From NCBI GenBank assembly GCA_905178155.1, contig CAJINV010000003.1:4623863-4687862 (forward strand): DNA of 64,000 nucleotides, given 5' to 3'. The position numbers and the translations under genes were made by a program. The notes under the pieces were generated by a model. The model worked only from the letters and a program-made list of their open reading frames with translations, was not told where the DNA came from and made no database searches. The DNA is from Amoebophrya sp. A120 (Eukaryota > Sar > Dinophyceae > Syndiniales > Amoebophryaceae). This document shows positions 33,562 through 45,579 of the stretch, piece after piece; positions within the stretch are counted from its first letter, which is position 1; each line of letters starts with the position of its first letter.

Positions 33562-34975
33562 CTGAGGAACGCATCGGGGCGGACAAAAGTGCATTGGACA
33601 AGGCGCTAGCTTCTGCTTTCTGAGGAACGCATCAGAACGACCGGGGGAATAGCGCACACTTCTACCCAGTAGCGGTCGCAACAGTGAATGCAAATACAAT
33701 ATTCAAACTTAAACCAACTGCAATTGATTTGTTCGGTGCTCTACGCCGGAAATGTTTTTCCATTCTCAATTCCAAACTCAAACCACATTAAACTTTTCTA
33801 TAAATACGCACAGTGCAGCGACGAGACAGAGGAGGGTTTTTGTTTTAGACTGCAACAGACCACTCCAGCCAAATCCAACAGAATGTTGATCAGGCAGGGG
33901 TGCTGGGTATGCGAGGGGCGATTCGCGTCGAGTAACTTTCCCCTCCAAAAGTTTTTTTGGTTAAAATCATAAGAAGCGGCGTGCGCTGCTAACATACCTC
34001 TTGTATTCGACACTGCACACAACTTTGTCCCGCCGTGAGAGTTTCGTCAAAACTATGCTAATGAAACGTAAGTAAAACTCTAGGTTTGCTTTTGCAGAAT
34101 GTTTGCTTTGATAGAGGTTTAGAGCTGGTTTCCAAAAAAAAAACGTACACGTCAATGAGGAACACAGTTGTACGATGCTCAGCTAGAAGCAGGGCCTGTT
34201 TAATGAAGCCGTGGGCTCAACACCTGCGAACCATACCAAAGATCAAGATGTAGATATGAACAAATGAAGGCGAGCGCGAGACAAAACAAACATGCAACTG
34301 AACCAGAATGATTTGAATGCACTAGAAGTAGAACTTTCACTCGGCTTAGCAGGATGCGGAAGCGTGGCTGAATGTTTGTGTATTGTAATGCTGCTCTGTC
34401 TACAGGTCCTGCTTGGCTGGGCTTGTATTTTCTATGCGATTCGGTCGATCTCGTTTCGATGCCCAACTAGCATCAGCTCTCATTCGGTCTGGATGAATGT
34501 ACAAAACATCGTTTTTGCAATGAAAGATTGAAACTTTTGCGTACAGTATCGGTTCAACATTGTGAATTGAAGCTTCGGTTTCTAGTCGTTCAGCAGCCTG
34601 TTGGCTCTTTCGTCTTAACATAACGTGCATCAGCATCTGCATCGTTCGAAAAGTTGGCAGCCGAGGCATGCCTTTCACCTGCCTCTGGTCGTACAGGCGC
34701 GATAAAATTTAGGCGTCATGAATGAAAGGAACATTCACCACACCCATCAAATCTATTTTGGCTCAGACGTGCAGTCGCGCACGTATTTAATACACCCTTC
34801 CCGATATTGTAAAAGTAGTTTTTCCCAGTCCCAGATTACTTCCCCTTTTTATCTTCTTCGATGATGAATTTTTCACCGACTTGACATTGACTTTTCTATT
34901 TTGTATTTGGGTCATTTCATCACTTGTCTAACCACTCCTCCTTGACTTTTTCTGCATTCGAAGGACGGCAGCAGG
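33562..34975. other. intergenic, with duplicated gene end
   Basis: It begins with the second copy of the EF-hand gene's last 48 bp (33574-33621). The rest has only weak frames, such as 79 codons from 34292 (two hydrophobic stretches) and 92 codons on the minus strand (34678-34400). Neither is supported by a recognised motif. An 11-base match to the dinoflagellate spliced-leader core lies at 34755-34765. Confidence 0.45.
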
Positions 34976-37900
34976 ATGGCGGACAATATTAAGGTGTGCA
35001 TCCGGTGTCGGCCGTTCAACAAGCGCGAGCTGGAGCTGCAGTCGGAGAAATGCGTGGAGATGCCGATATCGACGCAGATTTGCGTGTTCGACCCCACTGA
35101 GGAGGGGGGCAACCGCAACGAGTTCGCGTACGACCGCTGCTTTTGGTCCACCGACGACACCAGCTTCGAGAAGGCCGACCAGCAGACGCTCCAGGACGAA
35201 GTCGGGCAGGAGCTGCTGGAGAACGCGATCAAGGGGTACAACGACACGCTGTTCGCCTACGGGCAGACGGGCAGCGGGAAGACCTGGTCCGTGATCGGCG
35301 GTTCCGACATCCACGGCGCCGACGCGGGGCTGCTGCCCCGGTTGATCACCAACCTGTACGTGAAACTGCGGGAGAGCAGCGAGTGGCAGTTCACGGTCAC
35401 GGTGTCTTACCTGGAGATCTACAACGAGCAACTCCGCGACCTCTTCGCCCCCAAGTCGGGCAGCGGCGGGCCGGGAGCCGGGGATCAAACCCGCGACAGC
35501 GGGGCGAACAAGCGCGCATCGACCAGCAGTGGTGCGAATTCGCAGAATCTGGAGATCAAGGTGCACCCCACGCTGGGGATTTTCGTGCCGGGGATGACGG
35601 AAGCGGTCTGCATGTCCGAAGACGAGGTGATGAAGATGCTGGATTTTGGCTTCAACCAGCGCGCCGTGGCCGAGACCAGCATGAACCCGCGGTCCTCCCG
35701 GAGTCACACGATCTTCACGATCAGCGTGGTTTTGTACCAGGGGACGCTGGAGAAGCCGACCAAGCAGCTGAACTCGAAGATCAACATGGTCGACCTGGCG
35801 GGGTCGGAGCGGCAGAAGAAGACCAACGCGGAGGGCGACCACTTGAAGGAGGGCGCGGCCATCAACCAGAGTCTGTCGAACCTGTCGCTCGTGATCCACG
35901 CCCTGGCGGCCCAGTGCAGTGGGAAGTCGAAGAAGAAGGAGCACGTGCCCTACCGAAATTCGAAGCTGACGCACTTTCTGCAGCCCGCGCTGAGCGGGAA
36001 CTCCAAAACGGTCATGATCGCGGCCGTGTCGCCCGCCCTGAACAACATCCAGGAAACGCTGTCCACGCTGCGGTTCGCCAACAGCGCCAAGGAGATCAAA
36101 ACCAAGCCGACCACGAACGAACAGAGCAACCAGTCGGTCATGGACCAGTTGAAGGATCAAATCAAGGAACTCCAGAAGCAGCTGGCCGCGGGCGGCGGCA
36201 CCGCAGGACCCGCTCAGCTCGACCCAAACATACTCAAAGAAATCCAAGAGCTCAAGGAACTCAAAGACAAGTTTGGAGGTGAACTACAACTTTACATTTT
36301 TTTGTTGACTACAGAATGATTGGAAAGTACTGAAGTACAACACTCTGCATTCAAAAATTTTCCGCTGTGTGGTCTAGTCCCTGGGTGAACAAAGTTTTCT
36401 GCATGAATAGACTCTTCAAGAAGTAGATTGATTGAATCTGTGTGTTTCAAGCATAGAAAACCACGAAATAATTAACAACAGAATCGTTCGAGGAGAAGCT
36501 AGCGCAGGGTGAGATGACGCGCGCCTTGCACGACGATCATATGGACGCTATGGGATTGATGCCTCCAGTATCAAATGTAAAAGTGTCTGGGTCTGGAAGA
36601 ATGCAACTTGTGATGCTGAATTTGGATTCCAAAAAAATCTGTATTGCATGAGCAGCAAAGGGAGTGTAATTTTTGCTACGCGGAGAGGGCATTTGTCATG
36701 CGGAAAAAGCATCGCGAAGCCCTCAAAAAATCTGTGATGCTAAGGCATGCATCACAGACATCATGGCCTATGCAAAACGTGCATGACAAGTCTCAGAAAT
36801 TTCCAGACCCAGACATTTTTACATTTGATATCCAGATGACCCGGATGCGCCATGCTTGCTGAGTATCAGTGCCGACGCCGCTCTCTCCGGAAAAATGTGC
36901 TTCTACGTCACCAAGAAGAAGGAGGTATTTATTTGTCTTTTCTGCCCTGCGTAAGCGTAATATCTGAAGGAGGCTACAGCAAACGGATAAAAAGTGTCCA
37001 TGGACTTAACAACTTTTTCTCGGAAGTTGTAGAGAAGAACTCACGTTTTCGTTTACGAATTTTTGAGGTCAGAGCTTCTACGCATCAGATGACTTTTCTA
37101 TACGCACAACTTCTGACAGCTGGTCCTGGGCTCCGGGTCCGACGTTGACGTCCGTCTCGCCGGTCTGGGAATCACGGAGAAGATGTGCGGTTTGAGGCAC
37201 TTGAATGACGAGGCGCTGCAGATCAATCTGTTCCTCGACGCGGAGAAGAAGCTCCCGGAGGTGTACCGAAACGGCATGCGGCTCGCTCCCACGGACAAGG
37301 TGCTGAATCACAACGACCGGCTTTTCTTCGGGAAGGCGTTCGCGTTTCGGGTGCTGATTCCCGCCGTCGCGCGCACCGAGGAGAAGCGGGAGGAGGTGCT
37401 GGATAAGGAATTCGATGACCTTGTGGGGGAACTGATGGACACCCAGTCCGAGAACTTCCACCAGACCCGCGAGTTTATGGAAACCATCGGCGAGCATGTG
37501 GGGCAGCAGAATGCCGAGCGGTTCCTGAAGCAGTTCGCGCAGTGCCTGCCCCTCGTCAACGAAGCGAACCAGATCGCGAAGGAGGTGCGGCCCCAGGATC
37601 GCTTGCTCATGCGCTTGGATGTCCTCATCGATCCGATGCAGTTCCGAAACGCCCCACCGGCGCTCTGCGTTCGCCTCTACAAACTGGCGCCACCGGAAGA
37701 CGGGCCCGTCGACAATGAGGGTATACTTGTTCAGCACTTTTCTTTGGAAAAAATTCATCTGGTTTTTGTTTTATCTGGGATGGTAATTCGTTTTATCATC
37801 TTGCATGGTAATTCGGATCATAATTCCGAGATTCATTCGCATGACACTCCTCTGGTCGTACCATTGGCGATGAAAAGCAGAAACCATGCTCTGCGTTAAA

Positions 37901-38562
37901 GTTTTTCGTACTTCGGTTCGAGTTTGATGTTGCTTTGTGCTACCTGCGTTCATCCTCCGACAAGAAATACAATGGCGACTCCTCGCGGCACAAACTTTTT
38001 CGATGTGCCTAAAATGCAAATCACTTCAGATTTGAAGCGGGAGTACGTGGTTAACACAACGGCGGCCATTGCGGAGGACCTGGAGGACATTTTCGTGGAC
38101 GGCGTGGTGGACGGGCGGGCGGTGGTGGAACTCGCCGTGTTTTCGTGGACCAATTTCCTCACCCGCTTGCACGGCATGCGGGAGACCTTCGACGACTGGC
38201 ACCACGGAAAGTTACACAACTGGGACCTGGAGCCGGATCCCTGGTCCGAGGTGTCCTACCTGGACCACCACGAGCACCATGTGGAGAAGTCCTACCACAA
38301 GTCGGCCGCGGCCGAGAAGGACGTGCACCTGGACGTGGCCCTGGAGAACCTGCAGAACACAAACAACCTGAGAAACGCCTCCGGGGCGCTCCTTCCAAAC
38401 GCGGGGTTGAACTCAAAGATCGGGGAGCTGGATATCGAGGCCGTTGCGGCCATGAGCCACGAGGACCGACAAAAGCACGCGCAGACCCTGTTTCGTCGGT
38501 TGCGGGAGTCGCTCACGGTGTTGCGACGAGAGTTGGAAATCGACACCACACATAATCGGTAA
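34976..38562 (+). CDS. kinesin-3 motor with FHA domain
   Basis: Five exons: 34976-36278, 36482-36571, 36830-36924, 37120-37720 and 38030-38562 give 873 residues. The motor domain is N-terminal with all hallmarks: P-loop GQTGSGKT (residues 96-103), switch I NPRSSRSH, switch II DLAGSE, and HVPYRNSKLT. A neck coiled coil follows. Exons 3-4 encode the FHA domain (VLGSGSDVDV, then MRLAPTDKVLNHNDRLFFG), the arrangement of KIF1/Unc104-type kinesin-3. Exon 5 holds the segment after FHA (WTNFLTRLHGMRETF and EPDPW). It should move cargo toward microtubule plus ends. Introns 1, 3 and 4 are GT-AG; intron 2 is an introner. The stop codon overlaps a good donor (GTAAGC at 38559), so a further tail exon is possible; the tail is short for the family. 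Confidence 0.9.
36572..36829 (-). mobile_element. introner, CAAATG family, copy 2 (258 bp, inverted)
   Basis: Intron 2 of the kinesin gene. It begins CAAATGTAAAAGTGTCTGGG and ends CCCAGACATTTTTACATTTG then AT. It is the reverse complement of copy 1 over nearly the whole length and has the same size, 258 bp. Removing the element plus one AT joins GTA-TAT-CCA in frame and leads into the FHA domain; simple GT-AG excision does not work. Confidence 0.85.
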
Positions 38563-39494
38563 GCGGTTATTTCGTACGCGTGACAGTGGCGTCGTCATAC
38601 ACCACACATCACGCATTTTTTTACACGAGTACTTTGTTTTCAAGGACAATCGTTTATTGTCTAGTTGTAGACCTTGCGTTTCATTCCACGTGCACATTAT
38701 TAAGGAAGTAGTTGAAGTTCGTACTATCTTTTTCGTAAAACAGTAACAGTGCGCCTGTACTACATAGACATGAGAATAGGAAGCATGCCTGGCACTATAT
38801 CCTGGACCTAGTTGTAATTCGAATTCCGCTTTGTGTCATCTGACCGCGAAAAAACTTGTGTGGTCACGAACTCTTCCGCTTTTTGTGAACATGAACATGA
38901 ACTCATTTATTCGTTGCGCGCCACGATTATGGTCGCTATTCTGGTGTTGTGTTACGACCTTTGTGCGTGAAACACAAGATGTTCGACGGGAGTCAATGTG
39001 TATCAAGCAGGTTGTACATATGATCGTTGTGCTGCCTCGGAGGCGAGGCCGTTCGTCATGGAGAAGCAAATGGTTCCCTGCCCTTCGTATTGTCGCACTG
39101 AAGTAGATGAAATACAATCGGTGTTGTCGTCGTAATCCAATGTTTATCCATCTTCCAGAGCCATGGATCAATGAATCGTGGGCCAATCGTAATCGTGAAG
39201 GATTTTCTTAGTAGAAGAAAAGGTTCACCTGTCGCTGTCATCATCGTCGGGAAAACGCTCCGTCGTGGCCTGAAGTACAAAAAGGACTGAAAGTGAAAAA
39301 GTAGTCTACAGCAGGAAAATAATGCTGTCGTGCTATCTAAAACTAAGGTTAAAACCACTCTAGTGGCGCATGCCGCAAAACACTACCAAACTTCAAATTT
39401 GTTGCAGCTTCGTGAAAACTTTCCAAATGTGTTTTTTGATGAAATCCGTTCCTTTGCTTTGATTTTCTGTTCTGGACAGCGACGGACAGAGTGA
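38563..39494. other. intergenic, no gene seen
   Basis: Possible kinesin 3' tail or UTR, then spacer. Short frames on both strands are not supported. No repeat was recognised. Confidence 0.45.
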
Positions 39495-42400
39495 ATGTTT
39501 CATCTGCGTCCCATGGATGTGGGCTCGTTCCTCGAGGGAGTGGAGGAAACCGACGAGGAAGATGCAGTTTCTGTAGAGCCGGGGCTGTCGCTGTCGCAAG
39601 ACCCGGCTGTGCAAGGAGCCAAGCAATACCTGCAAGCCGGTAGCCGAACGTTGCGCGTTTCCGAACCGGCTTCAGGACAACAAGCCTCAAAGCGCGCCGC
39701 GGAGAAGCGGACTAGTGGGCTGCAATCTGAAGAACGCTGTCAGGACGCTTCTGTGCCATCATCAAGCCGACCTACCGACTCCACCACGAAAAGCCGCTTT
39801 TCAGACGGCGTCATGAAAGAAGCTCCTGCGAGCATGCAGCGCTCGACCTCACCCGTGTTCGTCTCTCGCCCGCCTGCTTTTTCGCCTGTAGAGACAAGCG
39901 CCGCAGTAGAAGAGACAAGGGACAATAAAAGCCCACAAGGGGCTTCGGTTAATGTTCGTGCGCAGTCTCCAAAGCCCTTCCGAGTCGTGAGCACAACCCG
40001 CGCGTCCAAGCTGCTTAACCGCTCGCCAGACAAATCGCTGACAACCGGGCAAATTCATGTGATTGCGGCCGGTCTTCAGAGCATCGGCGAGCGCGAGCAC
40101 GGATCGGAACAACATCTTCCGGGGGAACAGGCAGCATTCTCGCCCGGTGAGGTTTTTCCCGGCTCCGGCACGGAGGACGCTCTGTCCTCGCAAAGACACG
40201 GTGCTAGCAAGGAGGTGTCAGCACCGTCCCCCTCCTCGTCCTCCTCGTCAAAAACAGGAATGTCTCGATTACTCGCCAGTCGTACGCTGCTCCAGAAACT
40301 GGAGCCGGGCAGTCTTTCGGTTGCGCAGGAGAAGCTACGGCAGATCAGTTCGCCCACCGGCTCCTGCAGTACTCCCGCGGGCGATGTGATGATCTCGAGC
40401 AGTACTCACCTGTTAGACAATAAACCAAGGACACCTCCTGCTGCTCTCGACGGGGATGGTTTCGTTGTGAGCGAGACGCTTTTGTGGACCACAAGCAGAG
40501 GCAGCGACACCAAGGGCAGAAAGAACAACGAAGCAGAGCTGGAGCAGCTGCAGAGCACGCCTTTGGCTTCCGGGTCTGAGCGGGAGGAGGGAGCAGCAGC
40601 AGATCGGGGCTTGGCCACTGCCTACGCAGAAGCTGAAGTGGAAGAAGTAGAACTAGAAGACCCGAGAAACTATGCCTCGGAAGCGACTCTGGTAGCAGCC
40701 ATTGATCGCGTGGCTCGCTTCAGCGGGAAGGCCAAGCGCGCAGCTCTCTTTTCTGCCGAAGAAGAACAGGCGTATCGCGACACTGTGCTCCAAGCGAGTG
40801 GCGTGCCGGTTCGGAAGCAGAGAACTCGTATGTCCACGTTGCTAAAGAAAAAGCCCTCGGATGCTTCACCTGCTGGCGCTTTATCCCACGGTTGTAGTAC
40901 GGGGCAGACGACGAGTACGACTTTCATCGCTATTCCGAAGATTGCGGGTTTGGAGGAGGAGCGAGTGCTGGCAGCCGGTCCGCTCAGCGTCGTCGGTAGA
41001 ACAAACAGGGGCGCGCTGCAGGCGGAGGGCAATTATACCGGCTCACCTGCACGCTTGGAGAGCAGCCGAATTCCCATCGAGAAGTGGAGTAGCCGCTCGC
41101 CGCACAGCAAAGTGTCACTCTCCCGCCAGATTCGCGCGCGCGCTTTTCTTTTTTCGGAGGACGATGACGACACTGTTTCCTCGCGGGGCAGCAAGGGGTC
41201 GAGTCAGGGTGGTTTAGCTGGGCCGCCCGCACCAGACCCGGGCATGCGTTTCGTGATTTCCCCACCGGACAGCGGGAGTGCAAGAAATAGTCACTTTGAA
41301 TTCCCATCCGCTAGAAGCGTGCAGCAAATTGCTCCAGCTTTTTCCAACGGAAAAAACAAAATCCAAGAAAGTTTTGAGCAGCTACCGTTCGGTTTTGCAG
41401 CGAGCCGACGAAGGCAAGACAACGCTTCGGCCTCGTCCGGGAGCGCGGAGACGGCCAGTGGATACACGCGACGCAGCCTAAAGGACCGCAAGCCTCCGGC
41501 CTTCACGGCCGCGTTTTATCCAAGTACTCCGGAGGCGGGCGTAGGATTAGGAGACCATGCTGCAGGGTCAAGTGAGAGTTCGCAGGCCGAAGCGTCCACG
41601 GAAACAACTTCTGCTGTGGTTCTCGAAGATGGAGCAAGCGCGGGCCCCTTTCTAGTAGAAACTCTTCATAAGGCGACGAGCATGCGGGCGTCGCATAAAA
41701 ACAACGTAGTCGCCGTACCGGGTGGAAGCGAAAAGAAGCTGGACATGCGCGATTTCTGCCAACGACTACTGGAAGCACCGTCGCAGGCACTTTTTACTCA
41801 TGGCGAGAAAGGTACAGATAATCATGTCGCTGAAGATGTTCATGTTGCAGCGGAGCGCATAACCAGCAGAAATCAGAGCAAAGACAGCCAGCGTGCGGAG
41901 CCGATTTCGCCAAGTGCTAGTCATCGCGCGATTGCAATTGCAAAAGCACTTGGACCACGCGTCACCATTGTACAAGAAAAAATAGCTGCCAAGACCGAGG
42001 TACGTACTTTGCTTTTTTGTACTATCGCAAACATAGTAGCTGAGTTCTGAACTACATTTGTTGCTTCTTTTTGGCGACATTTATTAATTGCAAACCGATT
42101 CAATCGACGTCGAGCAGCAATAGATGCAAAGCTGGACTTGATGTGCAATAGCGATTGAACGTGATGAACTCGTAGGAACCATCAAAGCCGGGCGCTGGCG
42201 AGGAAGTTGAAAACGCACGACCCGATGCGGCAGCCGCCGTGATTCCGCAGCTCGGCGCAGGCACGCCGGAAAATGCTGCGATTCGAGAGTCGCGTTTTCT
42301 TATCTCAGCGAAGCTGCGCAACAAGTGTGGAAATGCCGTGGAGGCTATGCGAGAAATTGTGGCTGCGGGTGATGAAACATCAGCAGTGCGGGCGAACAAA

Positions 42401-44599
42401 GGCCTGCTGAAGCAGAAGATCCTTGCCAGCTCTAGATCTGATGCGGCAAACGCAACGACGTCCCGTGTTGACTTCGAACTCGCGCAACTCGGGCATGCCC
42501 AGCGGGTTACAAATCACAATCTGTTTCCGAAAGGTGAAACCACGGAGGCGCTGTCCGACGAACCGCACGAGCAGGACGTCGAAGGAAACGACGATGCAGA
42601 AGAAACCTTCCGTGGCACCTCTTTGAAAGCTTTGGTGCACCGAACCTCGGAGGCCAGCCCAAAGCGTCGCAGCGCCGAATCGTGCGGCGATCGGGCGGCG
42701 GCTATCCCCAAGCTTCACGCCGAAGATGGCGACAGGCCTCCGCGAGACGGCGGGAGCAGCGAAAACGCAAACGCGCCCCACCCTGGGTTGTGGTCGACAC
42801 GCATTCAGGATTTCCCGAGGCAAGCCGAGGCAATTTTTCGGAAACGGCGGAGCAACGCCATGGTGAAGGACTCACACGGCGGTGAGAACCCTTTGGAGCT
42901 GACGTTACCGGGGATGCACATGCCTCCGCCCGAGCCGGCGGTTCCCGACCTGCCTCTGCAAGGCGGATGTGGGATCGCGAACTGGAACTCTCTGCTCGCT
43001 AACCGAGGACCTGTATTGTGATTTACGTGAACCATGAAATGTCTGTGTACTGTCTTCCTCTTTCTTTGCGGTTCTTTCATCTATTCATTGCATGAGAACA
43101 ACATAGAAAGCGGTCTCTCAAATGGATGTGCAGGTATCACTCGAAGAGCCGGGCGTGGCCGCGCACCCTCGGGAGGAGTTGGAGGCGCGACCGTCGCAGG
43201 TGCAGGCACCGAACATTGCGCAGGTGTCCGAAATGCGGCCCAATGTTGTGGACGACAAAGTTGCGCGCGCGATGATGCGGGTTCGAAAGGGGCGGCTCCC
43301 GGAATCGTTCTTCGAGTCCAACTATCAAATGTAAAAATGTCTGGGTCTGGAAACTTGTGATGCTGAGTGGCGTAGCATGAGGGGGCCACAAGTGCTGGCT
43401 CAGCATGACAAATTTCTGAGCTTGTAGGTGTTGCCTGTTCTGCATGACAAACTGCGTCTCCGCATGACAGAAAAATGCGGCTCTTGGGCAACGTGCAGGA
43501 CAGATTTTAGAGTCATGCCAGACAAGCATGACAAACATGCATTCTTCCAGACCCAGACATTTTTACATTTGATACCAACCGATTGCGCAATCGAGTCTCG
43601 CACGAGCAGCTGGTAGAAGCGCACGATCGTTCAGCAGCCGGGGAGCACTTTTCTGCCGCGAGCGACAACATGGGAGGAAAAGTAGACATTGCCCCAACGC
43701 AAGCGTTGCATTCCATTTCGAGTGACAGTCCCTTGGCCCGATTGCGCGGCGGAACGAGGTCGAACAAATCGTCGCCCCGGAGGCAGCAAGAGAGCCCTAG
43801 TACTCTCGGAATCGGATTCCGATTCGCGACGAACACATCGCCCGGCCGCCCCGAGGAACCTGTCCCACCTCGGGTGCAGCAGGCTGACGAAGAAAATGCG
43901 GCGGAAGTAGTAAATCGCTCCAACGTCACCCGGCCGGTTTTTGCAGCCTTCTCCACGACCTCCCCGTCCGCAAATGCTGCAGCGGTTGGACAGGGTCTTC
44001 AGCGGGTTTCGCTAAGTGCGCGGAAACGCTCCGGACAAACACCGACCAGTCCCAGGTCGCGATACGTGTTTCATTACGACTCCCCCTCGGACATGCACAG
44101 CTCGGTGCGGAATGAGAAAGCAGCGGGAGTTGCAGCAACCGCAAGCGTGAGCGATAGCAGAACGGTGTCGCATTCTAGGCGGCCAGCCAGCAAAGAAGTA
44201 TAACAATGGTTTTTAAGGATGGTGTCTCTTGTTCCGTGCGCTCACAAAAAATTAAAATATGGGTAAACATGATTTAGACCACGACACTGATTTACTGATT
44301 TTGTTGCACAGAACTACGCCGCCGAGCTGTCCGAAGTGCCTTTGAGTGAGATTGAGTCGGAGCTCGACCGTATGCGAAGCAACCTTGAGGAGTCCATCCG
44401 CCGGTCACCACCGCGGTCGACGCGTCGTGTGGTCGATGTACAGCAGGAGGAATTACGGCGGGCAATTCAGATTGCGGTAAAAAAAGACGAACTGGACCTG
44501 TTGCTGCAAAACTTTGCGAAAAACAAGGAGGTATTCGAGAAGGTTTGCGAGCTCGTCGCGCACGAATTGGCCGACGGAGGAAATAAACCGTCGACGTAA
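39495..44599 (+). CDS. large, mostly disordered protein, unknown
   Basis: Five exons: 39495-41999, 42176-43012, 43134-43325, 43574-44197 and 44312-44599. Every junction is phase 0, and the total is 1,481 residues. Introns 1, 2 and 4 are GT-AG; intron 3 is an introner. The protein is rich in Ser, Ala, Glu, Arg and Pro with no membrane helix, and it looks intrinsically disordered apart from short helical blocks (for example AALFSAEEEQAYRDTVLQ) and the C-terminal exon. That exon forms a compact amphipathic helix bundle (ESELDRMRSNLEESI, then DELDLLLQNFAKNKEVFEK). I do not recognise it. It may be a scaffold or cytoskeletal protein. Exon 2 ends only 100 bp before an ATG at 43122, so two genes (39495-43021 and 43122-44599) are the alternative; matching phases and a pyrimidine tract before 43134 favour one gene. 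Confidence 0.6.
43326..43573 (+). mobile_element. introner, CAAATG family, copy 3 (248 bp)
   Basis: It begins CAAATGTAAAAATGTCTGGG and ends CCCAGACATTTTTACATTTG then AT: perfect termini over about 28 bp. The exon before ends AAC-TAT and the exon after starts ACC-AAC, in frame when the element plus one AT is removed. The interior differs from copies 1 and 2 but has three GCATGACAAA motifs. Confidence 0.85.
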
Positions 44600-45579
44600 G
44601 TAGAATCCTCCATAAGAAATGGTGGTCCCGCTCCCATAAACTCTATGTAGTTCTTTACATTCGTTCCAGCTACAGTGATCTACAAAGACTTCACTTTTAT
44701 TTTCATTTTACATCGCAACATAAGAAATTGAAATGGTGTTTGATTGCAACATGACCTCACAAAGAAAAACGAAGACCCTTCACACATGAGTGTGCGACGT
44801 TGTTTTCTTCGGCACAGATTGATAGGAAGTATCCATTGTAATTTCACATTCGTGCTGTATGCATTTGACTTTAGCTTTACTGGTCAGTGTGCCATGTAAG
44901 TTAGTACAGTATTCTGTATAATGTTTATGATTGGTTTTTGTGTAGTGAATAAGAAATTACTTTCATCATGTCGCGAACAAATCGAAAAGAGAGCATTTGG
45001 TGCGGATATTGAGACAGGCGGGAGCTGTCGACGCAAGTGCGCGTGCAGTCGAACGAGAACATTGTCGTGTTCTATTCTTGCACGGAAAGTTCTTCACGTT
45101 CACGCCTCCTCAACTAAACTATCTGGTAGGTACGTACTCTCTCAAGTGACATGAGATCCGGATCCTGAGTCCTCTGTACTCTTGTGCAGAAGAACGTCGA
45201 TCTTCGATTTATATCGTTTTTTTTTTCGGCCGTCCTCGTTTGCATTTGTTTCGTCATTTTTGTCACGAGTGGTGCTGCTGTGTGTGAAAGAAAGATCGAC
45301 ATCGCTGAAAAGATCGTGGATCTGGATATGACAGGAGGTTTTCGCAGTCGCATGGATGTTTTTTTCATTCGTTTTGGTTTTCGCAGGTCGTCGTCGTCTT
45401 ATTTTCGGACTCGTAGTCGTGGCAATAGCTGCGGCTTGAAACATGCATTCAAACTTGTGTATATGTATTCACAAGAGATCAATTACTGTCACAATTTTTC
45501 TCTAAGACGCAGCTTTTTCTTTCGCGATTCGTCTGCGTAGATCGTCGCATAGTTGTGTGACCGGAACAAGCGCTTGAAG
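44600..45579. other. intergenic, no gene seen
   Basis: About 1 kb of AT-richer spacer. Frames such as the one ending at 45540 start without good context and are T-rich. No repeat or RNA gene was recognised. Confidence 0.5.

Noticed and set aside
34292-34531. 79-codon hydrophobic ORF
   Set aside because: ATG start and two hydrophobic stretches, but no homology clue and poor context; not called as a gene.
34928-36247. 439-codon minus-strand frame
   Set aside because: Antisense shadow of the kinesin motor domain, caused by G/C-rich third positions.
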